64,000 bases of DNA, taken from positions 124,001 to 188,000 of the IMG/VR virus record IMGVR_UViG_3300028422_000919. One strand, 5' to 3'. Position numbers and translations under genes: made by a program. Below the pieces are notes generated by a model. That model ran no database searches and was not told the DNA's origin. It saw only the letters and a program-made list of their open reading frames with translations. The stretch is from a virus. Numbering within the stretch: the first letter of the stretch is position 1; each line of letters begins with the position of its first letter. Below, piece after piece: positions 15,904 to 24,281 of the stretch.

Positions 15904-16429
15904 GAACATCTTCCTCCACTGAGTCGAAGACCTGACTGAAACCCTCCCAGAGAACGCCAACGTGCGGCTTCCGCAGCATGTCCACAGGGTCCTCTTCAGG
16001 ATAGGCTTTCAGAACCTTCGCCGCCATCCCGGCCTTGAAGGCCCAGATCAGGTGGCGCTCGGTCAACAGCCAAGCCAGGACTCGTTTTTGCACCCCTTTT
16101 CGGGGTTCTCCGTTGGCCTCATAGTGGGCCAGTGTCTTGTTCAGCAGCTCTTCCGGCTGGTAGAGCCGTCCTGTATACAGCTCTGGGAACAGAGGTGTCC
16201 AGTTCCCTTCCTGGTAGTCCGAGGCCAAGTAGTTGGCTCCGTGGGCCAGCCAGTACACGTATTCGGGCTCGGGGAGGAGCTGGTCGAGGTTCGGCACCTG
16301 AGAGGGCTGGTAGCCTCCCTGGCGCCTCTTCGCCTCCAGCTTGGCCCTGACCTCCCGGCGTCGGTGAGTGTCCCTGAGAGCCCTTTCCTGACGCTTCTTG
16401 GTGGCATTCCTCTGCTTGTTCTTCGCCAT
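15803..16429 (-). CDS. Hypothetical protein, basic N-terminus and acidic C-terminus, 208 aa
   Basis: Not recognised. The first 35 residues are extremely basic (NATKKRQERALRDTHRRREV), a middle helical region follows, and the last 40 residues are acidic (DAHDPDSADADRLPEPSDGD). About 100 bases of its 3' end overlap, in a different frame, the signal peptide and linker of the lipoprotein gene, an arrangement seen in spanin pairs, although no membrane segment is evident here. ATG 16429 overlaps the stop of tmk. Confidence 0.7.
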   Translation of the reverse strand: MAKNKQRNATKKRQERALRDTHRRREVRAKLEAKRRQGGYQPSQVPNLDQLLPEPEYVYWLAHGANYLASDYQEGNWTPLFPELYTGRLYQPEELLNKTLAHYEANGEPRKGVQKRVLAWLLTERHLIWAFKAGMAAKVLKAYPEEDPVDMLRKPHVGVLWEGFSQVFDSVEEDVHAEDAHDPDSADADRLPEPSDGDHATTPGGGDS

Positions 16430-17109
16430 CAACTCACCTTTCCCTTGACGGCCGCCCAGATGGCATCGTGAGTTTCGTCACGAGACCCCGAGGCGTTGAT
16501 GACCAGCCGGAGGCAGCCGTCGGCCACCAGCCCCCCCAGGGGATCGTGGTCCGGGGCGGTCCCAGCGAGTGTTGGCCAGTTCTCTGCCCGCATGGTGTTG
16601 TCGGGGTCCACCAGTCTAAGATAGCGCTGGCGGTTCCTCTCCAGGATGTCGATCCTCTCGTAGACCTCTTTGTCAGACCCCCTCTTGCCAACCCGATCGA
16701 GACCTTCCTGGGGGTTGATGTCCAGATAGACGACCACGTTGGGTTTTGTCAACATCTGGCGGTGGATGTCGATGAGCCACCCCAGCGGCCAGTTCTCCTG
16801 CTGGTACACCAGTGTGGACAGGAACGACCGAACCGATACCACGGGGCGGCCCAGAGCCAAAGCGGGGGCCACGATAGCTTCCTGGAGAGCCATGCGGTCC
16901 GCCAAAAACAGGGGAGCGTGGCTAGCCTGGTACTCTCCCGATCGCAGCAATTCACGCAGCAGACGACCATGGGGTAGCTCTTCGCAGGGCTCCGCTACCC
17001 GAAGGGGGTCCAACCCGGCTTCGATGAGACGGGAGACCAGCATGTCAGCCTGGGTGTCCTTGCCGGACCCGTCAATCCCTTCCACGACTATCAGGGGGGC
17101 TTTGTTCAC
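16429..17109 (-). CDS. tmk: Thymidylate kinase
   Basis: The enzyme phosphorylates dTMP to dTDP for phage DNA synthesis. The P-loop VVEGIDGSGKDTQADML is near the N-terminus, followed by a DR-type motif (ADRMALQEAIV), VVSVRSFLSTLVYQ and the DINPQEGLDRVGKRG lid segment. At 226 residues it is near normal length. The usual LID arginines appear as KRGSDK. With tdk and the deoxynucleoside kinase it forms the phage's dNTP supply set. It is followed by an unknown gene with a TGA/ATG overlap. Confidence 0.92.
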   Translation of the reverse strand: MNKAPLIVVEGIDGSGKDTQADMLVSRLIEAGLDPLRVAEPCEELPHGRLLRELLRSGEYQASHAPLFLADRMALQEAIVAPALALGRPVVSVRSFLSTLVYQQENWPLGWLIDIHRQMLTKPNVVVYLDINPQEGLDRVGKRGSDKEVYERIDILERNRQRYLRLVDPDNTMRAENWPTLAGTAPDHDPLGGLVADGCLRLVINASGSRDETHDAIWAAVKGKVS

Positions 17110-17181
17110 GCTTTACCTCTTTGAGTGGTCTATCTTGAGGGTTTTCAGCTCAGAACCTGCATGATACCCTCGTGGATCATC

Positions 17182-17784
17182 TCACGGCCGCCCCGCCATG
17201 GTCTTGTCCTTCCACCAGCGGACCGCCTCTCCGAGCTTGGACTCGAACTCAATGGGAGTCAAGCCGGTTGGGGTGCCCCCGGACAGGCCGTAGTGGTTCG
17301 ATAGGAGGGTCCACGGCTGAATGGGCGGGACCTCGGAGGTGGGGGACGAGTTGACCGACACGATCTCCCATGTGGCGATGGTGTCCTCTCCGTCAGCCTC
17401 CAACACCTCCCGGTGGTACAGGACGATCTGGGCGCTCTTCGACGGCCCCTTGCTCCGGTTCTTGGCGACGGTGTACGTTCGGGGGTCTTCTCCCGGCCTC
17501 CGGGCTTCGTACCGGGTCTCCAGCTCGTCCCCGGGATCCAGGACGATGACCCCGCACCGGAATAGGTGGAGCTTGTCCTCAGGGACGGGGACTACGCAGA
17601 TCCCGTTGTGGGGCAAGTGGGGGAACTTGGTCTCGGACCCCTGGTACCCGGGGCCGGCGTTGTCCAGGTTGTCCCCGGCGATAGCACACAGCTCTTCGTC
17701 GGAGCAGGTCCAGTGAGTGAACCGGGACTCAGGAGTCTGCCGTTTGGCGAAACCCACAGCGATGAGAGGAAGGTTGGCGATCAT
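17182..17784 (-). CDS. DUF3228-like protein, 200 aa
   Basis: The middle and end resemble DUF3228: NGICVVPVPEDKLHLF, AQIVLYHREVLEADGED, TWEIVSVNSSPTSEVPP and LSNHYGLSGGTPTG match the order of conserved blocks in that family, whose function is unknown. The start is the ATG at 17784 with AGGGG eight bases upstream; an in-frame ATG at 17808 is an alternative. It sits between the UDG and tmk genes in a repair and nucleotide operon. The 108 bases above it hold no gene or promoter motif. Confidence 0.6.
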   Translation of the reverse strand: MIANLPLIAVGFAKRQTPESRFTHWTCSDEELCAIAGDNLDNAGPGYQGSETKFPHLPHNGICVVPVPEDKLHLFRCGVIVLDPGDELETRYEARRPGEDPRTYTVAKNRSKGPSKSAQIVLYHREVLEADGEDTIATWEIVSVNSSPTSEVPPIQPWTLLSNHYGLSGGTPTGLTPIEFESKLGEAVRWWKDKTMAGRP

Positions 17785-17892
17785 TTGATTACCCCTGTCG
17801 TCACCCATTTAGACCCCAGGGCTCGGCGCCGTGGGTCCGCTGGAGTCGGATCTCGAAGTCGTATCGATCAGGGTCAGATTCCTCGGTTTTTT

Positions 17893-18537
17893 TCAACCCA
17901 GGAGGGCTCCGATGTCGATACCCTCTTCCTTCTCTTGAACGACCTCACCTCGGGAGATGGCGAGCGCCATATCGAAGCGGACCTTGAAGTCGTCGTAGAT
18001 GCGGCGGGCTCGGATCTTGTCCTTCCGATCTCCCTTCAGCAGGCGCAGGAGGTAGCCAGGGTGGTAGGCCACCACCACCGGGATGCCCTCACCCGTCATG
18101 TGAGTCTGGAGGTTAGGGACCTCCTGGAGGCCCTGGACAGGGCCGTAGTGCCCGGTGCAAGACTGGGCTGCCGGACGGCCCAGGGTGACTACCACCTTGG
18201 GCTGGATGGCCTGGAGCTGGGCAGCGAGGTGCTGCCGACAGGCAGTGACCTCCTTGGTCTCGGGATCCCGGTTGTCGGGGGTCCGGCACTTGACTACGTT
18301 GGTGAGAAACACCTCACTCCGCTTGATCCCCGCATCCTTCAGGAGTCGGGTCAGAAGCTGCCCTGCGGGACCCACGAAAGGCTGGCCACTGAGGTCTTCC
18401 TCATTGCCGGGGCCCTCCCCAATGAGGACAATGCTGGCAGTTGAGGGGCCGTTCCCGGGAACGGGAAGGTGTCGCCTCTTGCATAGTTCGCAGGCTTCGC
18501 AGTCGGCAACGGTCTTGGCGATGGTTTCCAGGCTCAT
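17893..18537 (-). CDS. Family-4 uracil-DNA glycosylase
   Basis: The enzyme removes uracil from DNA. CEACELCKRR near residue 13 supplies the first Fe-S cysteines, and others lie in VVKCRTPDNRDP and VTACRQHLAAQL. The catalytic segment GEGPGNEEDLSGQPFVG, the tNVVKCRTP block and the later AYHPGYLLR are all in family-4 order. At 214 residues it has the usual length plus a short acidic tail. The start overlaps the TGA of the PncC-like gene (ATGA). Confidence 0.92.
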   Translation of the reverse strand: MSLETIAKTVADCEACELCKRRHLPVPGNGPSTASIVLIGEGPGNEEDLSGQPFVGPAGQLLTRLLKDAGIKRSEVFLTNVVKCRTPDNRDPETKEVTACRQHLAAQLQAIQPKVVVTLGRPAAQSCTGHYGPVQGLQEVPNLQTHMTGEGIPVVVAYHPGYLLRLLKGDRKDKIRARRIYDDFKVRFDMALAISRGEVVQEKEEGIDIGALLG

Positions 18538-19094
18538 GGGTCCTCGCAGAAGAAGTCATCGGGGTTGAGGCCCAGCGTCTGGGCCAAGAGGAGCAGCGCC
18601 CGCACGGTTACGAGTTGCTGCATCTCCTGTCGGGAGAGGGATGTGAGGCTATGCCCGCACACATCTGCTGTTGCGGTCTCCTGGTGGATAAAAAAAGCAG
18701 AGTTGATCCGGGTGTTCCATAGGCGAACCACGCAAATGTGGGCGTGAGGGCTCGTGACGCCCTGATCGGGATCGGGTTCGGCGTACCCCGTGGTGGCGAC
18801 GGCGATGTCCGCCTTGAACAGGCGGAGGCACCCTTCGGCCATCTCCAGAGCCACTCTTGGTGCCACGCAGTTGAAGGCAGCGGCGTGCTCCCGGTCCACC
18901 CCCAGAAGAGCCACCTTCTGATCGATATTGTAGGCGCACACCCCACCCACGAACGAATGGGAGGCCCCTGAGACAGAGCCCAGAGCCGCCTGGATGTTCC
19001 CTGCGGTCAGGGATTCTGCCGTGGCGATCGTGAACCCCTTGCTCCTTGCTTCGTTTTCGATGGCCTTCACCAGGCTCTGGATGTCTACGTCCAT
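18534..19094 (-). CDS. pncC: CinA C-terminal / PncC-type nicotinamide-nucleotide amidase
   Basis: This family deamidates NMN to nicotinate mononucleotide, returning the by-product of LigA to NAD+ synthesis. The sequence follows the family: ATAESLTAGNIQAALGS, SHSFVGGVCAYNIDQKVALLG, APRVALEMAEGCLRLF and VATTGYAEPDPD. Typical copies have ESCTGG and TGIAGP, so some active-site positions are substituted here (SLTAG, TGYAEP), and activity should be tested rather than assumed. At 186 residues it lacks the CinA N-terminal domain, like free-standing PncC. ATG 19094 has a short upstream site. It shares an operon with the UDG and tmk genes. Confidence 0.8.
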   Translation of the reverse strand: MDVDIQSLVKAIENEARSKGFTIATAESLTAGNIQAALGSVSGASHSFVGGVCAYNIDQKVALLGVDREHAAAFNCVAPRVALEMAEGCLRLFKADIAVATTGYAEPDPDQGVTSPHAHICVVRLWNTRINSAFFIHQETATADVCGHSLTSLSRQEMQQLVTVRALLLLAQTLGLNPDDFFCEDP

Positions 19095-19122
19095 GGGGTC
19101 TCTACCCTCCCGCTCAGAATCG

Positions 19123-19716
19123 TTACCCTTCGAGGCTTGGGCCGCAAACCCACATGTGCCAGGTTTCACCATCTCGCAGTCCGGTCAACCTGGAAAAAGG
19201 GGCGTTGTCCGGAAAGTATCCCTTGGGGAGCCCGAGGCAATCCTCCACCACTGTAGTCAGCTCTCCCGCACTCCTTCCTTCGTCGTCCAGGAACAGGGCT
19301 TTGCAGAGCATGACCCTTTCCCCAGAGATTGTGGTTGGGCGGAAGCACACGGAATCGACCTCCATGCCAGCTTCCGTCAGCGCATCGTATACCTGGTCCG
19401 CAGTCCGACGGCGGTTCTCGTTCTCGTCCTCGATCATGTTGTGGATCAGGAGGGGGAGAGACAGCCTCGGGGGGCTCCTGTTTACTGCATGGAGGCCGAA
19501 CTCGGTCACTTTCCAGGTGGAGTGCCACGCCTGGGGGACGCTTTCTAGCATCCCCGCCGACTCCAACTCTTCAATCAAGGGAAGCACCTTTTCGTCTTCG
19601 GGGCCTCCCCGCAGCTCGAAGGTCCCCGGGTTCTTACGGATCAGATCGAGGGCGGCTTCCGAAACCTGGAATGTGATGGTCACCTGCCGACGGCTTGGAT
19701 TGAACTCTCTTTTCAT
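19123..19716 (-). CDS. Hypothetical protein, 197 aa
   Basis: Not recognised. The N-terminal 100 residues look like a winged helix (VSEAALDLIRKNP, then LIEELESAGMLESV, then WKVTEFGLHAVN), so it may be a DNA-binding or transcription-related protein. It is the first gene of the 13.9-19.7 kb minus-strand operon. ATG 19716 lies about 62 bases below a promoter motif with a 16-base spacer. Confidence 0.7.
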   Translation of the reverse strand: MKREFNPSRRQVTITFQVSEAALDLIRKNPGTFELRGGPEDEKVLPLIEELESAGMLESVPQAWHSTWKVTEFGLHAVNRSPPRLSLPLLIHNMIEDENENRRRTADQVYDALTEAGMEVDSVCFRPTTISGERVMLCKALFLDDEGRSAGELTTVVEDCLGLPKGYFPDNAPFSRLTGLRDGETWHMWVCGPSLEG

Positions 19717-19777
19717 CGGGTATCTGTCCCTCTTTCTACTGGGGAGGGGCTTTTTCCGCCCCGTGTATCTACCGGGG

Positions 19778-19804
19778 TTACCCGAAATGCCTGGGTCCGT
19801 TACC
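19778..19804 (-). promoter_or_regulatory. Phage promoter motif, GGTAAC-N16-GGTAA
   Basis: GGTAAC at 19799-19804 and GGTAA at 19778-19782 on the minus strand, 16 bases apart, a weaker match. It would drive the operon from 19716 down to the endolysin. The divergent plus-strand glycosyltransferase gene shows no plus-strand copy. Confidence 0.45.
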
Positions 19805-19864
19805 AGGACGGTAGCGTCCCTATGCCCCTCCTGGAGTGCAAGCCTTAGCCTGGAGGTCACCCCG

Positions 19865-22846
19865 ATGAGCAGTCTTTTCCGCCACCTTCGGAGTCCCGGA
19901 ACCCTGAAAAGCCGACCCGCCCCTCTAGCCACCCCCACCCTCCCAGCTCCCCCGGTGAAACCCCAACGCTTGGCTTCCGTGTTCATCGCCACACACCACC
20001 GCCCAGAGCTGCTCAAGTTGTCCCTGGGGCAGTTTGCCCGAATGCCTGTCCCTCCGGGGTGGGCTGTGGAAATCCTGGTGTCCGGGGTCCCTGGAGACCC
20101 AGGGAAAGCAGTGGCTCTCCAGTTCCCGGGAGTTCAATACCTGGATAGCCCGACTGAGGTGGTCACCGACAAGATGAACCTTTGCCTCCAGGCAGCTCAG
20201 GGGGAACTGGCGATCCTAGGGGATGATGATGACATCCAACCCATGAACCGGATCTCGGAGTCTATCCGGGCCTTTGAAGAAGGGTTCGACTGGTCGGGGT
20301 CTGGGGATCTATGGTTCTACCACCCCGAGCCGGACCGCATGGTGTTCTGGTCAGGGCGGTCTTCCCGAGGGCTTGTGGGGACCAGCATGTCGTACAGCAT
20401 CACCATGCTCAGGCAGGCTGGGGGATGGCCCCGGAGGTCCAAGGGCAAAGACGGGGCATTGGCGTACCGGATGACCTCGTTGGGGGCCAAGTTCAAGGAT
20501 ATCTCCCTCACCGTCGGCCAGAGCCTGGTGGGAGTCCAGCACGGGAAGAACATCTGGCGAAGGCCCCCACTCGCCAAGGGGGCCAAAGAGACCCAGGGGA
20601 GGTTCCAGTTGGAGGGCCGGGGGACATTGGAAGAGTTGCAGGGGCAGCTCGACCCAACTGTGGTCTCAGCTTTGAAAGCGTTTCGCCAGACCCGGGCGGG
20701 GATCCCCCGAAATCAGAAGTCCCCAGACCTTCTTTGCACCGCTTCGATGGCCTCAATCCCTGGCCGAGAGGACCTGCTGAGGCAAGCTGTCCAGTCTCTC
20801 CTCCCCCAGGTGGACCACCTGAATGTCTATCTGAACGAGTATCCCGAGGTGCCCACCTTCTTGCAGGGCCACCCTCAGATCACGGTGGCCCGGAGCCAGG
20901 ATCACGGAAACAGGGGGGACGCCGGCAAGTTCTTTTGGTCGGCTGGCATCGAGGGATACCACTTCACCTGCGATGACGACATCGTGTACCCCCCGGACTA
21001 CGTCACCCGAGCGGTGAAGGCCGTTGAGCACTTCGGGCGTAGGGCGGTGCTCAGTTTCCACGGGACCATCCTCAGGGACAATCCGAAGGTCTACTACGAA
21101 GACCGGAAGGTCACCTACCACTGCCTCAGGCATGTCCCCCGAGACCATGCCGTGCATGTGGCGGGGACCGGGGTCATGGTCTACCACGCCAGCACGATCA
21201 AGGTGTCCCCAGACCTGTTCCGCCACCCCAACATGGCCGACATGTGGATGGCGAAGCACTGCCAGGAGTGCAGTATCCCTCAGGTTGTCGTTAACCACCC
21301 CGAAGGATGGATCAAAACTCACAGGGTGGTGGACACCATCTACTCCCGGTCTGCACGGTTGAAGGATGGATCGTTCATGGATTCGTCCGCCGTTCAGAAT
21401 CAGGTCGTCCGGGAAATTCCCTGGGTCCTGTTCCCGATCCCCCTTCCTCCCGCTGCCCGTTCAGGGGAGAAGAAGGTGGTTGTCACAGTGTTCACGTACA
21501 ACCGGCCCCACCAACTTCGTACCTTGCTCCAGGAGCTAAGGCTGGAAGCCCAGATGCCGGGGTTCAACGTGTCGGTACGGGTGTTCGACGATGCCTCTGA
21601 CATGGACAACTCGGAGGCCGAGAGAATCGCATCCTCGGAGGGATGGGAGTACCACAAGGCCTCTCAGAACCATGGTAAGAAGAAATTCTGGGAGTGGTAC
21701 ACCACTGCTCTACAAGGTCTCCGCAACACCCCCGCCGACTACTACGTGTTCCTGCCCGACGACGTGAGGTTGTGCTGCGGGTTCGTCAGCAGAGCCGTTC
21801 AGTCTTGGGAGGGCATTCGGGACCCCCGCAAAGCCACCTTGAACCTCATGGTGAATGAAGGCCGCCAGCACAAGGCGAACTGGACAGGGGTTCTCCCTTC
21901 CCGAAACGGCCGGGTATGGCACACCGGATGGGTGGATGGGTTGTTCATCTGCACTCGCAATACCCTGGAGGTGTTGGAGTTCCGCATCACCCCCCAGAAC
22001 AGGCCCTGGGAAACCCAGCCCCTCTTGGGGTCTGGGGTGGGGGCGGACATGAGCCGCAGGCTGCACCGGAAAGGGCACACGCTCTATCGGGTGGACCGCT
22101 CTCTGGTGGTCTCCTACCCCTTCAGCACGTCCAAGATGAACCCACAAGCCCGCAAGCAAGTCCCCCTGAAGACTATCCAGTACATCGACGAGCCCCAGAT
22201 CTCCGGTCAACGCCAGGTCGCTCGGGTAAGGGGTAGTCGGGACTACCTGATCGAGGTCATCCCTGGGGATCACGTCGGGCGTGCGTTGTCAACAGGAAAA
22301 TTCTATGAGGGGGAAATGCTGGCGGCAATCCGCCAGATGGGAGTCAAGGGGGTCTACGTGGACGTGGGGGCCTTTGTCGGCAGCCACACTACGTTCTTCG
22401 CCGGAGAGTGCCCCTCTTCGCACGTCATCGCCATCGAGCCCCAGGAGGTGGCCTACAGCCGATTGGTGGAGACCATCCGCCAGAATCGGCTGAACGCCAC
22501 TGCCATCCACGGTGCCATCCACGACGAATGGGCTAGGTGCTCCATCCAGAAACCCCCCTTGGGGAACTACGGCATGGCGAAGGTGGTGGAAGGGGGGAGG
22601 ATCCCCTGCTACGACCTGGACTCTCTTCTGGAGGGTCAGGAGATAGGGCTCATCAAGATTGATGTGGAGGGGAAAGAGATCAGTGTCCTGAAGAGTGCCC
22701 ACCAGACCATCGAGAGGTTCCGCCCCGTCATCATCACAGAGGCTCAGACGGAAGATGACCTCCGTTTGCTCAAAGAGGCACTTCCGGGATATGCCCCATC
22801 CAAGTCCTACAACTCCACCCCCACGTACATCTGGACCCCGAGCTGA
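19865..22846 (+). CDS. Triple glycosyltransferase fused to FkbM-type methyltransferase
   Basis: A 993-residue, four-domain protein. Domain 1 (about residues 40-250): GT-A fold with ASVFIATHHRPELLKLSL and metal-binding LGDDDDIQPMNR. Domain 2 (about 280-490): ASMASIPGREDLLRQAVQSL with FTCDDDIVYPPDYVTRAV. Domain 3 (about 535-770): VVTVFTYNRPHQLRTLLQEL with YVFLPDDVRLCCGFVSRAV. The last 200 residues form an FkbM-family SAM methyltransferase: YVDVGAFVGSHTTFF, VIAIEPQEVAYSRL and LIKIDVEGKEISVLK. FkbM enzymes methylate sugar hydroxyls. The protein may build and cap a glycan on phage DNA, virions or host surface. The start is the ATG at 19865 after GGAGG. Confidence 0.88.
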   Translation: MSSLFRHLRSPGTLKSRPAPLATPTLPAPPVKPQRLASVFIATHHRPELLKLSLGQFARMPVPPGWAVEILVSGVPGDPGKAVALQFPGVQYLDSPTEVVTDKMNLCLQAAQGELAILGDDDDIQPMNRISESIRAFEEGFDWSGSGDLWFYHPEPDRMVFWSGRSSRGLVGTSMSYSITMLRQAGGWPRRSKGKDGALAYRMTSLGAKFKDISLTVGQSLVGVQHGKNIWRRPPLAKGAKETQGRFQLEGRGTLEELQGQLDPTVVSALKAFRQTRAGIPRNQKSPDLLCTASMASIPGREDLLRQAVQSLLPQVDHLNVYLNEYPEVPTFLQGHPQITVARSQDHGNRGDAGKFFWSAGIEGYHFTCDDDIVYPPDYVTRAVKAVEHFGRRAVLSFHGTILRDNPKVYYEDRKVTYHCLRHVPRDHAVHVAGTGVMVYHASTIKVSPDLFRHPNMADMWMAKHCQECSIPQVVVNHPEGWIKTHRVVDTIYSRSARLKDGSFMDSSAVQNQVVREIPWVLFPIPLPPAARSGEKKVVVTVFTYNRPHQLRTLLQELRLEAQMPGFNVSVRVFDDASDMDNSEAERIASSEGWEYHKASQNHGKKKFWEWYTTALQGLRNTPADYYVFLPDDVRLCCGFVSRAVQSWEGIRDPRKATLNLMVNEGRQHKANWTGVLPSRNGRVWHTGWVDGLFICTRNTLEVLEFRITPQNRPWETQPLLGSGVGADMSRRLHRKGHTLYRVDRSLVVSYPFSTSKMNPQARKQVPLKTIQYIDEPQISGQRQVARVRGSRDYLIEVIPGDHVGRALSTGKFYEGEMLAAIRQMGVKGVYVDVGAFVGSHTTFFAGECPSSHVIAIEPQEVAYSRLVETIRQNRLNATAIHGAIHDEWARCSIQKPPLGNYGMAKVVEGGRIPCYDLDSLLEGQEIGLIKIDVEGKEISVLKSAHQTIERFRPVIITEAQTEDDLRLLKEALPGYAPSKSYNSTPTYIWTPS

Positions 22847-22848
22847 CC

Positions 22849-23619
22849 TTAGCCCCCAGAAGCGCAGCTCATCTTGTGGTGCCGGGTGACGGTTCCACAT
22901 TCCTTGCAAGGAGCCATCTCCTGGACGTCGGGACACCCCAGATCAGGGTAGTACGTCCTTCTCTCTTCGGGGTACCAGTGCCTGTTGGGGGTCCTCAGGA
23001 TGCCTCCAGCGGGCTTTGCTGCTTGCCTCCCCAGCATCCTCAGAGCCTTCCTGACGTGCTTGTCATGGAACCCCCCCGTGCTGCTGGCCGTCCTAAGGTG
23101 GACAGCCCTCAGCCTCCCAAAGTCGGAGTGATCGTCTAGGATGATGAACGGAGTTTCCAGCATCTCGGCCCGGGGCAGATGCGTCAGAAGCCACTGCTCG
23201 ATCTCCATCCCTCGTTGGATGTGGCCCGTCTGATCAGGGGTGTAGTCGAACCCCCCCCAGAGAATTCCTGTGACGGAGATGACCCTCTGGGGCTGCCGGA
23301 GGCCCCTCTGAGACAGAAGGTTCCTCAACTCCTCCAGAGTAAAGGACTTCCGCCACGTCGAGGACACAACGATCCGGGCACATGTCCGCTCGGCCAGGTC
23401 GTTGAGGTGTTTGACGTTCCTGGGATCGATGTCCGTCAGACCCTGCAAGTTGCAGTAGACATCCCGCACATTCCCGTTACGGGGCCGGCCGGCCAATTGC
23501 CACTGGTAGTAGGCCTCATCGCACTGCCGAGAGAGAGGCTTCCGAAAGGAAGACTTCCAGAACCGACGATTGTTCAGGACGCCGTCAATGTCCAGGAACA
23601 GGATGGGATCAGGTTGCAT
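22849..23619 (-). CDS. HAD-superfamily phosphatase-like protein
   Basis: A haloacid-dehalogenase core is readable: FLDIDGVLNNRRFW with the nucleophile and acid/base aspartates, VVSSTWRKSF as motif II, and FIILDDHSDFG as motif IV. This spacing matches the small HAD group of phage and RNA-repair-associated phosphatases. The C-terminal 50 residues hold CKECGTVTRHHKMSC, a likely zinc site. ATG 23619 follows a short upstream AAGG-like site. The gene ends tail to tail with the glycosyltransferase gene, three bases apart. Confidence 0.8.
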   Translation of the reverse strand: MQPDPILFLDIDGVLNNRRFWKSSFRKPLSRQCDEAYYQWQLAGRPRNGNVRDVYCNLQGLTDIDPRNVKHLNDLAERTCARIVVSSTWRKSFTLEELRNLLSQRGLRQPQRVISVTGILWGGFDYTPDQTGHIQRGMEIEQWLLTHLPRAEMLETPFIILDDHSDFGRLRAVHLRTASSTGGFHDKHVRKALRMLGRQAAKPAGGILRTPNRHWYPEERRTYYPDLGCPDVQEMAPCKECGTVTRHHKMSCASGG

Positions 23620-23628
23620 TGGGTTTCC

Positions 23629-23826
23629 TTAGACTAGCCCTAGTTCGATAGCCTTCTCTTCGGGGATGGCGATGGTGCCAGTTTCCCCGATTTCCGAGTC
23701 CTCGTCCAGGGAGGACTCTTCGGGATCGATGAGTTTGTAAAGGACCCACCCCTCCACATCCCCATCGGTCACTAGCATGGCATTGTCCCGGTGCTCCAAA
23801 ATTTCAACATCAATCTCCGCCAGCAT
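23629..23826 (-). CDS. Small acidic hypothetical protein, 65 aa
   Basis: Not recognised. A strand-rich, acidic protein (MLAEIDVEILEHRDNAMLV then EESSLDEDSEIGETG). The ATG at 23826 lies within the last codons of the preceding gene, about 17 bases before its stop, with AAGG upstream. Confidence 0.6.
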   Translation of the reverse strand: MLAEIDVEILEHRDNAMLVTDGDVEGWVLYKLIDPEESSLDEDSEIGETGTIAIPEEKAIELGLV

Positions 23827-24226
23827 CCTTGGTTTCCTCCTTGATGGCATCCCAGATCAGGTCGTCCGACCCTTTGAACTCGAACTCCAGATCTGTGTCC
23901 TCGCCTTCAATACCCACCAAAATAGCTGCGGCGATCCCTGCTAGTGTCAAAATAGCATCGGTGACGAACGCATGGACCTCCCGGAAGTCCAAAGTAGTCC
24001 GCTTGCGGACGGTGAGAGCGTGCCGGATGTCTTTTCTGGGCTGCTGCATCAATCGCAGTTGGGCAGCATTCCCTTCAATGCGGGCCTCCAGAGTGAACTG
24101 CCAAACTCTGGCAGCGATGGTCTCTACGCCCAAAAGCTCCCGACGAGACACTTCTGCTCCGGGGAGCTTTTCTTCCAGCAGCATCTCCACAGAGTCTGCG
24201 TCAATGGTGACAGGCCGATTGGTCAT
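23810..24226 (-). CDS. Hypothetical protein, 138 aa
   Basis: Not recognised. A helical protein with a basic region (QQPRKDIRHALTVRKRTT), one hydrophobic stretch (AILTLAGIAAAILVGI) that may be a membrane helix, and an acidic tail. ATG 24226 has GAGGG upstream. It follows a strong hairpin that closes the previous gene. Confidence 0.65.
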   Translation of the reverse strand: MTNRPVTIDADSVEMLLEEKLPGAEVSRRELLGVETIAARVWQFTLEARIEGNAAQLRLMQQPRKDIRHALTVRKRTTLDFREVHAFVTDAILTLAGIAAAILVGIEGEDTDLEFEFKGSDDLIWDAIKEETKDAGGD

Positions 24227-24240
24227 CAACCCTCGGGTTC

Positions 24241-24274
24241 CGGGAGCCCCCGCATTCGAGGGCGGGGGCTCCCG
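24241..24274 (-). terminator. GC-rich hairpin terminator
   Basis: A 13-base-pair perfect stem (GGGAGCCCCCGC with GCGGGGGCTCCC plus a closing C-G pair) around an eight-base loop, starting eight bases after the stop of the gene at 24282-25160 on the minus strand. It lacks a T run, so termination may be partial or need a factor. Confidence 0.6.
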
Positions 24275-24281
24275 GGGTTGG

